Assembly: GCA_030295235.1 (NCBI GenBank)
Contig: AP026164.1
Location: 1,736,001-1,800,000, forward strand
Source: Fistulifera solaris
Taxonomy: Eukaryota > Bacillariophyta > Bacillariophyceae > Naviculales > Stauroneidaceae
DNA length: 64,000 nucleotides
Direction: 5' to 3'
A program made the translations under genes and the position numbers. Below are positions 21,505-30,749 of this stretch, one piece after another. Below the pieces are notes generated by a model. That model saw only the letters and a list, made by a program, of their open reading frames with translations. It did no database searches and had not been told where the DNA came from. Numbering within the stretch: the stretch's first letter is position 1; the number at the start of each line of letters is the position of its first letter.

Positions 21505-22813
21505 TCAAAAAGCAAAAGTCTTGGATCCTGGTTGCGGACAGGCAGAAGTGTTGCAGCTTGTCCGGATATAAGCCCCAGCGCCAGGGGGGAGAAGGGTGGT
21601 GGTGTCGATGAAGTGACTCTGCGCTGATGGAGAAGCTATCATCGCCTGCTGTTGGGCCAGCTGAACTAGGAGGCCTGGGTTAGAGAGTAGAAGCGCCATC
21701 TGGTATTCCATTCCGATCGGCTGAACGGGTTGCGTATTAGACTCTCTCTGGTCTTGCAAGAAGGCCAACAAATGCGATGGCTGCGAAATAGCTGTATTCT
21801 GGTTGGGAGCAGTACTGTAAGTAGGCGACACAATAGGAGGCACGAGAGTCTGTACTGTTTCGAAGCCACCTTTCATCGTGCATTCAGGCGGAGGAGTCGC
21901 ATTTGCTGAAACGGATTGTGGCGGGGACGACGAAACAGGCGTCGCTCGACTCGATGACACTGGAGAAAGGGGCCATTTCAGGCTGATGGCGTCAAAGTCT
22001 GGCTCAAAATTCGGATACGAAGCAAGTTTGGATCCTTCCTTGCTGCCATACATGTATCTGCAAAGGTGAGGCAGACCACGGAGCATGCACTTTATTCATT
22101 CAAAGGGTAAGAATTCTTGTAGAAGCAAAGATGAAGAAAACGTAGAATGTATCTTACCTCGTGATAGTAGCAACCTTTGTTCCGGCTATTTACCAACGGC
22201 TTCAGACCATTGCTCCGAAGCTGACTCAAGAAAGTGGAAAAGAGATTGTGGCCGAAATAACGATGCAAGATCTTTTGCTCTTCAAGCTGACGGGGGATGA
22301 GGATACGAAACGCGCGCCCATGAGGCTCCCAAGCGATGAAAGTGGAATACTTGGGCTCAGAGAGAATGTGATGAAGCTTCTCTCCAAAGTTCATGTCTTC
22401 GACTGCTGATGGCGCTTCATAGTCATCTTCGCCCTTTACCAAAGAATAGTCCTGGTAAGAGCTGATTTGAATGCACGGAAGAAAAAGAAAGGTTAGTCCC
22501 AAGAAGTCTAGAGCACTGAAAACGTCGTGCACTGTACGTACTGGTCCATTCGGATCTCCGAAGGGCTGCATACTTGAACAACCCCGGCTTGAGCAGAATA
22601 GTTCTCATGGATCGACTCAGCGGATTTCTCTGATTTCTTCTTTCTTTTCGTAACCTTTGCCTTCAACTGACGTACCCGCTTCGAGGTGTTTTTTTCACCT
22701 CCACGTCGTTGGCGGTTCGGTTTTTTCACCGGTACCATTGGAAAGTTAGGAACGGCAGCGGAATTTAGCCCCAGGAGGACTTTGACAGCAACAGCTTCGT
22801 CGATGTCAAACAT
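21505..22813 (-). CDS. Heat shock transcription factor family protein (diatom type)
   Basis: There are three exons (22813-22542, 22461-22158, 22089-21505), with introns of 80 nt (GTACGT donor) and 68 nt (GTAAGA donor) and a final product of 386 aa. Exon 1 has a basic, NLS-like region (QRRGGEKNTSKRVRQLKAK). The DNA-binding domain spans the join: FGEKLHHILSEPKYSTFIAW, HGRAFRIL, ILHRYFGHNLFSTFLSQLRS, NGLKPLV, YYHE|CMLRGLPHLCRYM. This is the winged-helix HSF fold with the diatom-typical LRG.PHLC.YM ending. The C-terminal half is Gln/Ser/Pro-rich and probably an activation domain. No HR-A/B leucine-zipper region is evident, so oligomerisation may differ from animal HSF1. HSF genes are strongly expanded in diatoms; the target genes are unknown. 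Confidence 0.87.
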
Positions 22814-23457
22814 GCTTGATGAGCTCCAGTACGTTTAGCAATTAGGTAAAAGTGCGAAGAATGGGCAATGGGAAGAAGATCTGCTGACCAGGTATACAGA
22901 GAAGACTTTCTCACTTGGATCGGAATGCGAAATTATCGGAAGTGCAAGGTGTGGTGCTGTGGATTGTGTGTTGTGTGTGATTATCCGCAAATTGCAGTCA
23001 TCATCTTCGTAAAGTTACAAGTTACAAGCATCCTCATTTCCGAATCATGTTTCAGCATTCTGTCTTTCAGCCAATCACATTACGTCCTATCAGCAGTCTT
23101 GAAAATTAGTTGTGGCAAACGACGAACTAGCCAATCAAAAATCGATTATACTTGCCTTTCAGTCGTCACCAAGATCGTTCAGAAAGAAGGTGTTAGTTGT
23201 TTCTTACTCTGTGTTTGCATTTCGCAGTCTGGATTGACAAATTCAGTAAGTATATGAAACACGTAACCGGAAATCAGCAATGAGCCCCACAGTAATAGCC
23301 ATACTAATCTCTGCTCATTTTTTGTTGTGTGTTTGTTGTTTTGGCTTTCGGCTTGGCTAGCTGAGGTCTCTAGCGAGAGAGCCTAAAATCAAAACATTTT
23401 CTTAGCATGCTACGTGTAACTTAGCTCTATATCTGTATTTAAGCTCACACTCTATGT
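22814..23457. other. Intergenic region upstream of HSF
   Basis: This 640 bp stretch contains a + strand frame of about 129 codons from 22868, rich in Cys, Ser and Ile, without any recognisable motif. I treat it as non-coding. It probably holds the HSF promoter and the 3' end of the neighbouring gene. Confidence 0.4.
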
Positions 23458-25165
23458 CTATTTTTGTTTTGCTCGGCGCCGCGCGCAAACGATACATAGG
23501 TCTTGAAAAGAAATGAAGCCTTGATCCAGTTTGTCCATCAAATCAAAATCATCCTCTGGCTGGTGAAACAATCCCAATTTTGGAGCGGCGCGGATGAAGC
23601 GTCTTTTCGAAACATAAAGATGCTTCTTGCCGGAAAACCTGAAATAATCCCACAAGTTGTTAAAGTACACCAAGAAGAGAATGAATAGGTAAAAACTGTC
23701 ATGGTCGAACACTTTTTTCTCCCCCCAATCCGACGCGGCATACACGCCGAGGGCCAGTGGTTTGCTCGCAGAGTGTGCATGTGTCAAGTGAAAGCCTTTC
23801 TCAATATCCGAAAACTTTATCTTTCCGTTGCCAAGAACGTCTATTCTGCGAAAAAGGTCGCATACTGTTTTCCCTCGTCGGGACGAAGTTGGAGTCGAAC
23901 ATATAAAGGATTTCTTGGATCGGAGCCAAGTTGACTGGAGTGGATGTGAGAAAACGGGAGTATCTTGCATCGAATACACGCCGCCACTGCTATTCATACC
24001 TTCGCTAACTTCTTCTATGACGGTTGATGGAGTCGCCACTTCTTTAGCCGCATTCTCATTCTGGGAAACGTCCCATCGCTTATCACCAGCCTTTTCATTG
24101 TTCGTCTGAATTCTTTTACTAGCACATAACGTACAAAATGGGCTGAAAAGAATACGACCGCGACCCTCTGTGTCAAGCTCGGAAAACGTAGCCGATGGGT
24201 TGTCGAAGAGACCCAGCTTTTGTGAAACGCTCACAAAATCCTTTTCCGAACACTCAGGCCAAATCTATGGTCCCAATACACAACATCTTTCCACACGTTA
24301 TTGAAAAAGGCCAAAAAATGAATGAACTGCTGGAATTCAGCGATATCCACAAGGCCATCATCTCGATTACTTGACTGCAGGGACTCGTACGCAAGGAGCG
24401 CTAGAGCATGACAATCGAGGCCAGGGTACAGCTCTTTGATCACTTCGCTAATTTCGTCAAGCGATATTTGCTCTTGTTCAATGTTTTCAAAGAAATTTCT
24501 AACACCTCTACGTGCCGCGGCAGCTATTCCGGCGCGAGTTTTCGTTTGTTCCGCAACAAGCCTTTCCTTCGCAATGGGAGACATCTTTTGCAGCAAGCGA
24601 TTCGGTGTCGGTCGGCCTCGCGGCGGAAGACGTTGACTTGTACTTTTAGTTGTACTTCGATTAGAACGGGTTGGAGTTTCGTTGGTAAATAGCTGCCGTT
24701 TGACGGCAAGGGTGATTTCGCGCGAGCTGGTGCTGCCATAGCCTTATCGTGCGAAGCAGTCATAGTTGCCGGGAAGTCTGGTACCGAGTCGGGAGAAAAA
24801 ACCAAATTCTGCGCCCTTTGCAATTTGCCAGAGGAGAAAGACCGCTTTTTTGAGGTTGAAGGTATTTCACCACGGTCACTATACAAATCGAAAGGGTTGA
24901 GTTGCCGCCTGGCGGAATCTTTGGGAGTTTGATAAGCGGGCGAAAGCCGCGTTTCGGGGCTGGTGTAATGGCTAGTAGAGAGCGAAGCCGCAGGAATCAT
25001 TAGGACATCCCCTGTCGAGGATGGTGTTCTCGCACTCGAGGACGAACACCGGCCCATTTTGCTCGCGGTTGTCGGCGTATTGTAAAGACGTTCGTATACA
25101 TCACGGCGTAAATAGCCATGTAGCCGTTCTAAGTCATTTTCTTGCAAAACTGGGGAACTCTCCAT
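23458..25165 (-). CDS. Unrecognised protein with two degenerate EF-hand-like modules (paralogue A)
   Basis: The product has about 569 aa. The N-terminus has LRRDVYERLYNTPTTAS, also present in the next gene (NVFERLYSTQTVASS). A Ser/Pro-rich basic linker follows (about residues 30-190). Two copies of an 85-residue module come next: FIHFLAFFNNVWKD ... SQKLGLFDNP ... ELDTEGRGRILF ... CTLCASKR (24420-24120), and YLFILFLVYFNNLWDYF ... APKLGLFHQP ... LMDKLDQGFISF ... CIVCARRR (23760-23460). The D-x-D/E-x-G-x-I-x-F core resembles a worn EF-hand, so calcium binding is doubtful. Breaks of one missing base occur at the AAA at 24688-24690 and the TTTT at 24242-24245; both fall inside sequence alignable between the paralogues. 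The function is unknown. Confidence 0.75.
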
Positions 25166-25670
25166 TGTGCATTAAGACAAAGCATATACCAGAACCTTTC
25201 TTTATTCACTGATCTCTCTTGGGTCGGTATCTTGAACCGATGATTCTTATAGAGAGTTTTTCGTCGGGCGAAAACTTAGCGGTGTTCGCACCTCGACGAT
25301 TTTCGACACTCCAACGGAAAGTGGCAAAACTAGGTCACCAGGAGAGTGAGTTAGTCTCGTTTACAGTATGTTTACCAGGTAGACTTCTCGTCTACCGCAA
25401 CTTAAATATCACTCGAGAACGAAGAACAGTTCTAATGGTTTTGATTCATCAACAAAAGAAATTATTTGTAGTGCAAGGCACGTTCACTGTGTCGTCGACA
25501 TCATATTAGTTTACTTTACACGGGATAAACCTAAATCGAAACGTAACCTATTCGGTAACATGTATTGGGCCACATTATGAAAGTTTGCGCTGGTCTTTGA
25601 CCATCAGACGAAGAAGCTGACGAATAGCATAGTAGAATACTCGGGCTCGTCATGGTCGTTTCTGACATAG
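25166..25670. other. Spacer between the two tandem paralogues
   Basis: This 505-bp spacer has no supported gene. A + strand frame of 96 codons at 25219 shows no motif. The spacer must contain the promoter of paralogue A. Confidence 0.4.
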
Positions 25671-26591
25671 TTACACATGTTTTTTCCGGGCACATTTCGC
25701 ACACAGGGCATCAAACATGATATAGCCTTCCTGTTCTTTATCCATTTCCACATAGGCAGCCTCCAAATCGTCAAATAAGTGTAAGCGTTCTGCAACGGGC
25801 TCAAATTCACCCTTCGAAATACGTAGATCATCATCATCGATGAACACAAAGTCGTCGTACAGAATATGAAAGTACACGAGAAACAGAAGGAAATACTGGA
25901 AATCCGCTAATTCCAGAGATCCGGTCGGACTGTCGGAACGCTGTGTATAATTTTGCACCGCTGTAGAGGTGCAGAGGTCCGGATACCGGTGTTCGAGTTC
26001 GTGCACGACATCGTTCAGTTCCACCGCACCTCCTCCGATGCTGTGGAAGAGCGCGGTGACTTTTTCCTCAATGGGAATTTCAATCATATCGACCAAATCC
26101 TCTAGAGTTGGGAGTGTGGCATCACCAAGAACGGAGGAATGCGAAGGTGTGCTCTGCACGGTATTCGGGGTCGATGGGAGAACCGAGGCGGGCGTTTGTG
26201 GTGCCACGGACTCTTGAGGAGAGAATAGTGGCGACTTGTTATTCGAACGAGACGATGACGGGGTTGCTTTGGCCAACTTCCCGGCAGGGGTTTTCGCCGC
26301 TGGGGATTTTTCCGGTAATTGACGAGCTGCCGGTGGTATTACAGCACGTTTTTGTCTTGTCGTTTTCCGAGAAGGCATTGAATTCTCTCCAGCATGGAGA
26401 GGATCGTCGTGTTTGTGTTTGTACGCCTCTGTACTAGCGAAAAGACGGGAATTGGGATTGATTTCAGCGGTTTGCTTCAATTTTGGCTTCGAGATGTTAG
26501 CCGACGCTATTTCTTGCTTCCTGCTAGAAGCAACCGTCTGCGTGCTATAGAGACGCTCGAATACGTTACGATTTAGGTATCCTTGACTCAT
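25671..26591 (-). CDS. Unrecognised protein with one degenerate EF-hand-like module (paralogue B)
   Basis: This 306-aa protein starts MSQGYLNRNVFERLYSTQTV, sharing the (F/Y)ERLYxT motif with paralogue A just downstream. A Pro/Ser/Thr/Lys-rich linker (residues 25-180) is followed by one complete module: VTALFHSIGGGAVELNDVV, FQYFLLFLVYFHILYDDFVF, AERLHLFDDLEAAYVEMDK, EQEGYIMFDALCAKCARKK. The frame is unbroken. The two genes are arranged head to tail 505 bp apart, so a tandem duplication followed by loss or gain of one module is the simplest history. The ATG at 26591 is chosen because it aligns with the conserved N-terminal motif. No targeting signal is seen. Confidence 0.78.
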   Translation of the reverse strand: MSQGYLNRNVFERLYSTQTVASSRKQEIASANISKPKLKQTAEINPNSRLFASTEAYKHKHDDPLHAGENSMPSRKTTRQKRAVIPPAARQLPEKSPAAKTPAGKLAKATPSSSRSNNKSPLFSPQESVAPQTPASVLPSTPNTVQSTPSHSSVLGDATLPTLEDLVDMIEIPIEEKVTALFHSIGGGAVELNDVVHELEHRYPDLCTSTAVQNYTQRSDSPTGSLELADFQYFLLFLVYFHILYDDFVFIDDDDLRISKGEFEPVAERLHLFDDLEAAYVEMDKEQEGYIMFDALCAKCARKKHV

Positions 26592-27188
26592 GGTGATTGT
26601 TGCCGTTTTCACTGTTGTAAAAGTAAAAACCAGTTTGTGCCGCAACATCATCGACAAGTCGACAAGTTATTCTCCGACCGTCTTTTAAGCGCGGAGGGAC
26701 TTCGTCCGTTGATCAAAGATCTCGTCCGTTGGCTTCTTCGGTCTTCATGTCAAAAAATTCAAGTTCTACAATTAGCAGCTGTGATTGTTGACCGGTGGGG
26801 TGATTGTTATATATAACTCGTAATAACATGTCGCAACAAGATTAAAACATTTTACTGCTTGGTAGTATTCGTGACGAGTGACGAGTAACACTGTGACATT
26901 TTGCATCTTAGTGTTACTGTGGAGCGTGAGTGTGGAGAGTCGAGACTGTCCACGCACGCACGGGCGCATTGAGAACGATCAAAAATTCTCCACCGTCCGC
27001 GGCAGAGGTGCGATGTGCGGATGTGCGATCCTTTTGAACTTCATCGCTACAAGTACTAAAAGTACCGGTACCACGCATCATCACCGCCAGTGTTGCCATG
27101 GCAAAGGTCTCTTCCCTTGACCCAATCGAGTTCGAAGAGGCCGCTAAAAACTACTTGATACACTGAAAGAGCTTTATCCGAACTCATA
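26592..27188. other. Divergent intergenic region
   Basis: This region separates paralogue B (-) from the SR protein (+). It contains a direct repeat GTGACGAGTGACGAG (about 26870-26885) and AGTACCGGTACC (about 27059-27071). No gene is supported. Confidence 0.4.
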
Positions 27189-28034
27189 ATGTCCTCGTAT
27201 CAAGACCGCGACGAGGAACCGCCGAGCGGCCCTCCGCAGCGTGACCGCGATGATCGTGACAGCGACCGCCATCGCCGACGTCGACGCAGTCGCTCGTGGT
27301 CAAGATCGCCCGATCGGCGCCGCGGACGATCTCGATCCCGCAGTCCTCGGCGGTATCGTGAGCGCTCCTACTCGCCTTCGCCGGATAGTCGGAGATTCCG
27401 CGACGATCGCTACCGCGGGCCTCCTCCTCGAGACTATCGTTACCCGCCGTATCACGACGAATTCCGGCATCGTGACCACGGCCCTCCTCCCCCGTATGGC
27501 GATCCCTACTATCGTGGTCCCCCTCCTCCTCATTATCACCATGGTGGACCACCGGGTCCTCCGCGACGACAAGACCGGGGAGAGAGAAGGAGAGATGAAG
27601 GACCTCCCGGTGTTAGTCTTCTGATACGAAATGTATCCCCTGACATTACCACTCAAGATCTTCAAAACGCGTTTGGGCGAATCGGGGAAATCAGGGATGT
27701 TTATATTCCCCGTGATTACCACTCGCAGCAGCCCAAAGGTTTTGCTTTCATCGAGTACGCTACGGCTGCCCTGGCGCAGGAAGCGCGCGATGAAATGGAT
27801 CGTTTTGTGATCCGAGGGCGCGAGCTGGAAGTTGTGTTTGCCCAAGAGCGCCGCAAGACACCGAACGAAATGCGCGGCCGCGTGGTGAATCAGCACAATC
27901 GGGGAGGATCGTCCGAACGACGAGGCCGATCGTCGTCATTCGAACGACACAAACAGCGCGAACGCGACGACTCCACGAAGAACGATGGACGCGAAGAAGG
28001 AGAAGGCGGCAAGTCGTCATCGGACTCGGTGTAG
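27189..28034 (+). CDS. SR-type splicing factor (RS domain + RRM)
   Basis: The product has 281 aa. The first 75 residues are an RS domain with many RS/SR dipeptides (RRSRSWSRSPDRRRGRSRSR). A Pro/Tyr/Gly/His-rich stretch follows (residues 75-140), then one RRM (about 143-220) with RNP2 LLIRNV and RNP1 KGFAFIEY. A basic Arg/Ser/Glu-rich C-terminus ends the protein. An N-terminal RS region before a single RRM recalls the SRSF10/SCL30 or SRSF2-like class. It is expected to be nuclear and act in splice-site selection. The frame is unbroken and intronless, and the start ATG is at 27189. Confidence 0.9.
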   Translation: MSSYQDRDEEPPSGPPQRDRDDRDSDRHRRRRRSRSWSRSPDRRRGRSRSRSPRRYRERSYSPSPDSRRFRDDRYRGPPPRDYRYPPYHDEFRHRDHGPPPPYGDPYYRGPPPPHYHHGGPPGPPRRQDRGERRRDEGPPGVSLLIRNVSPDITTQDLQNAFGRIGEIRDVYIPRDYHSQQPKGFAFIEYATAALAQEARDEMDRFVIRGRELEVVFAQERRKTPNEMRGRVVNQHNRGGSSERRGRSSSFERHKQRERDDSTKNDGREEGEGGKSSSDSV

Positions 28035-28817
28035 ACTGATGTATACGTGTCTGCAAAATGTTGTCTATTTCACCAACTCGGATGCATCAGTTGAAGTGAA
28101 TCTTTTAAGTCAATGTTGTTAAGTGCAGTAGTTTACAAGCAAGGCCAAGCCAAGGTCAAGATAGTAAAATATAAGTCAAGAAGAGCCTTACAAGAAACAT
28201 ATGGCTAGCGCACAATGCGCTCTTCATAGTACATCCTAGAGAATGCAGGAACAAGATGTTTTCGTATAGCCGAAGCCTAGTGGGAAGAGTTTCATGCAAG
28301 AACATCCTAGATCACTGAGCAGCTACCACTCATGTGTTAATCGTTTTCGTTTTGTACCACTTATTTCCCGAGGCCGCAGTTCCATGCTAGAATGCAACGG
28401 AGTTGAAGTGCACCTAGTTGTCAACCAACATGTTTTCCCTGCTCCCTTACAAATAATAACAAAGACTGACAACGGCGAACGAAAGTGACAGAATTTAAAT
28501 GGTAACAATCAACCTGGAACGTTTGGTTAGTCGATGACAGTCTATTGCAAATACTCCCGAAATGATCACTCATTCCTCCTTTCCTTCTTTTTGCCCATCG
28601 CACCGTTCACTTGCTGGAATCGATAACGCTGCTTTGCTATGTCGCGTCACGCAGTACTGGGTAGATATTACATATCTGAGTGTATTATGGTCGCTTGCGT
28701 TTGCTTTAAAAAATCCATCTAATGTTAGGCTATTTACGATAGGAAGACTAGGGAATCAGCACTAGCATAACGCAAGAATGAAGCAACCATGTAGTAGTGA
28801 GAGAGGCAACCGTCAGC
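28035..28817. other. Intergenic region
   Basis: This is one of the larger gaps (783 bp). It contains no frame with codon-like character, no tRNA cloverleaf and no clear repeat, apart from a loose CAAGG/CCAAG run near 28135-28165. It may hold 3' UTRs of the two convergent genes. Confidence 0.4.
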
Positions 28818-29652
28818 TTATTTGAGAGCTAGCTCGCGTTCGCGAGCTTGCTTCTTCTGTATCACCTGCTTGACTGCCTCTTCTTCATACGTAAGCTTGA
28901 ACTGAGCAAATTTAGCTTCGTCAATGACAATGTCTGAAAAGAAGAACTGAGGTGTTTTGCCTTGTTGTCGAAGCATGTTTTTGTAAGCGAGTCGTGCGGC
29001 TGCATCGTAAGGAATAGAGAGATCATAGGCTTTCTCCGTAACAGATGCTTTCGAAACTGGATTCTGTTCTACTGGCGCTTGCTTGGCAGCAGTCTTAGAC
29101 CCAGAGACAGCGGTAGCTTTACCTTTCGACTGTGTACCAGAAACCAACGAGGACAATAAAACTGCTAGGATCACTATGCCGATACCACCGACGAAAGGAA
29201 CAATCAAATCCTGTATTAATAGTATTAGAAGACGAATTATCAGTCGAAGCAACAGATCCTACTAAGACCAATCGGTCACAACAAACGTACCGAAGCAATT
29301 TGTAAATTGACTTGATTTCCAAGCTCGACTGTATTCATGTCTTGTGTTAACTTCACCGCATCGGCAAGCATGTCACTAAGCGATGACTCGACTTCTTCTG
29401 AAGCCAAGAGAAGGCCATTCATACTGACACCTGCCGATGAGATATCGCACGCACCGATGTGTGCTTTCTGCAAGCAAAAACATGATCTAATTAGTACTTT
29501 TGAGCGCAAGTATTTTTTTCTTGGTTTTGACTGGTAACTTACTTGAAGAGAAACGGTCTTTCGTGTGGAACTTGACAAAATGAGCTTCCTTTCTCAATAA
29601 GGAGAAAGATTGCGACAGCACATGCCCTGAAGTGCAAGTTGTTGAACATCAT
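28818..29652 (-). CDS. Small membrane protein of unknown function, three exons
   Basis: Two introns are well supported: 29542-29468 (75 nt, GTAAGT...GCAG) and 29290-29211 (80 nt, GTACGT...ACAG). Exon 2 carries SSAGVSMNGLLLASEEVESS and an amphipathic helix; exon 3 opens with a membrane span (LIVPFVGGIGIVILAVLLSS) followed by a Lys/Ala linker and a charged C-terminus ending in a coiled coil. The most likely start is the ATG at 29652, giving a hydrophobic N-terminus (MMFNNLHFRACAVAIFLLI). That frame joins the later exons only if one base is missing near the GGAAG at about 29591. A signal or plastid presequence is possible. The family was not recognised. Confidence 0.55.
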
Positions 29653-30100
29653 TCCTAAGCTTTCCTATGAATTGCAGGTAGTAATTTCTAGAGAGGAGAA
29701 TCCAGACTTGTACAGCACATCGACGAAGTCCTTGTCGCACAACTAATAGATGACAGATAGGACGCTTGGTGGAGGATGAGTTGCACGGAAAGGACGCATG
29801 GCAACGAACGATGACGCCATCAAAGTTTTTTGTTCCATTCAAATCCGGGACTGAACCCTAGTTGAGTCGTGTCAGAGAATGGCGTCGTTCGCGTTTATTG
29901 GTGTTCGCATTCTTTGGGACTATACAAAAAGCTACGGGAGTGAAATTTCCCCGTGCCCGTGCCCATCATGGATGTCAAAACGTGCGGTGTCAAAGAACAA
30001 CAAAAGAGTGCCGCTCACGCTCACTTTACATCGTCACAGATCCAGGATACAATCTTTCATCCACACGTAGTAATCAATTAAGAATTCAAAAGAATATAGC
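29653..30100. other. Divergent intergenic region
   Basis: This is a 448-bp gap between the small membrane protein (-) and the 108-aa protein (+). Open frames here overlap each other on both strands without motif support. Confidence 0.35.
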
Positions 30101-30427
30101 ATGGGAGAAGCATCACAGAAACCCACCTTGGGTGAGGAGTTATTTATGATTCATCTTTCGAGGATGAGTGACGCCCCCGACGATATCGACAGAGAGATCA
30201 GCCAAATCCACGAACCCCAAACCACGGTGGGAGAATCCCTCTGGCAAGTTCATCTCAATCGAAGCGCCGGATTGCAAGAAGAATCGGACGAGGAAGATAT
30301 TGTGGGCCGTCAGCCATCCTCACGCAAGAAATCAAAGTCGAAAAGGCTCAACAGAAAAGTCGACTCGTCTCGACGTGTACCTTCTCGGATCTTGAAGCTT
30401 CGCAACAGAAAAGTGACGATATCTTGA
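30101..30427 (+). CDS. Small hypothetical protein with an internal duplicated motif
   Basis: This 108-aa protein begins MGEASQKPTLGEELFMIHLS. The motif T(L/V)GE-x-L(F/W)-x-(I/V)HL-x-R occurs twice, as TLGEELFMIHLSRMS and TVGESLWQVHLNRSA, separated by an acidic stretch. The C-terminal 40 residues are strongly basic (SRKKSKSKRLNRKV). The layout, with two short amphipathic motifs and a nuclear-signal-like tail, could be a peptide that docks onto a partner. No family is recognised and expression is not shown by the sequence. Confidence 0.5.
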   Translation: MGEASQKPTLGEELFMIHLSRMSDAPDDIDREISQIHEPQTTVGESLWQVHLNRSAGLQEESDEEDIVGRQPSSRKKSKSKRLNRKVDSSRRVPSRILKLRNRKVTIS

Positions 30428-30749
30428 TATTTGAATGGTGTGTGGCATCCTCCATTTAATAGTTGCATGTCGCATCTGTTCAGCATGTATTTTCAAGAAT
30501 TGTAGAGCAGGAAATGGCTTAATGCAACCTAGTCTACTTTTCAATTCTTGAATGCTTCAAAGTGACGTCTTTTGTAACTGCTTTACAGTCATTGTTATCT
30601 ACCTGGTATTTGGAGCAAGAAACAAAGCCTTCGTTACTATTTGGGGTAGACGTCGTTTTGTATACTACTCCTTTTTTTGCAAAATGATAAATTTGCTATT
30701 TTAAGCCAATCTTAAATCAGCATCCACAAGCAGCCTTGATTTATAGCCT
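30428..30749. other. Convergent intergenic region
   Basis: This 322-bp gap between convergent gene ends probably contains both 3' UTRs. Nothing else is seen. Confidence 0.4.

Noticed and set aside
22868-23257. 129-codon + strand frame upstream of HSF
   Set aside because: No motif, odd Cys/Ile composition, and it lies in the expected HSF promoter.
27241-27896. Long frames on both strands overlapping the SR protein
   Set aside because: Low-complexity Arg/Pro/Ser coding opens all frames; only the frame from 27189 has RNP1 and RNP2.
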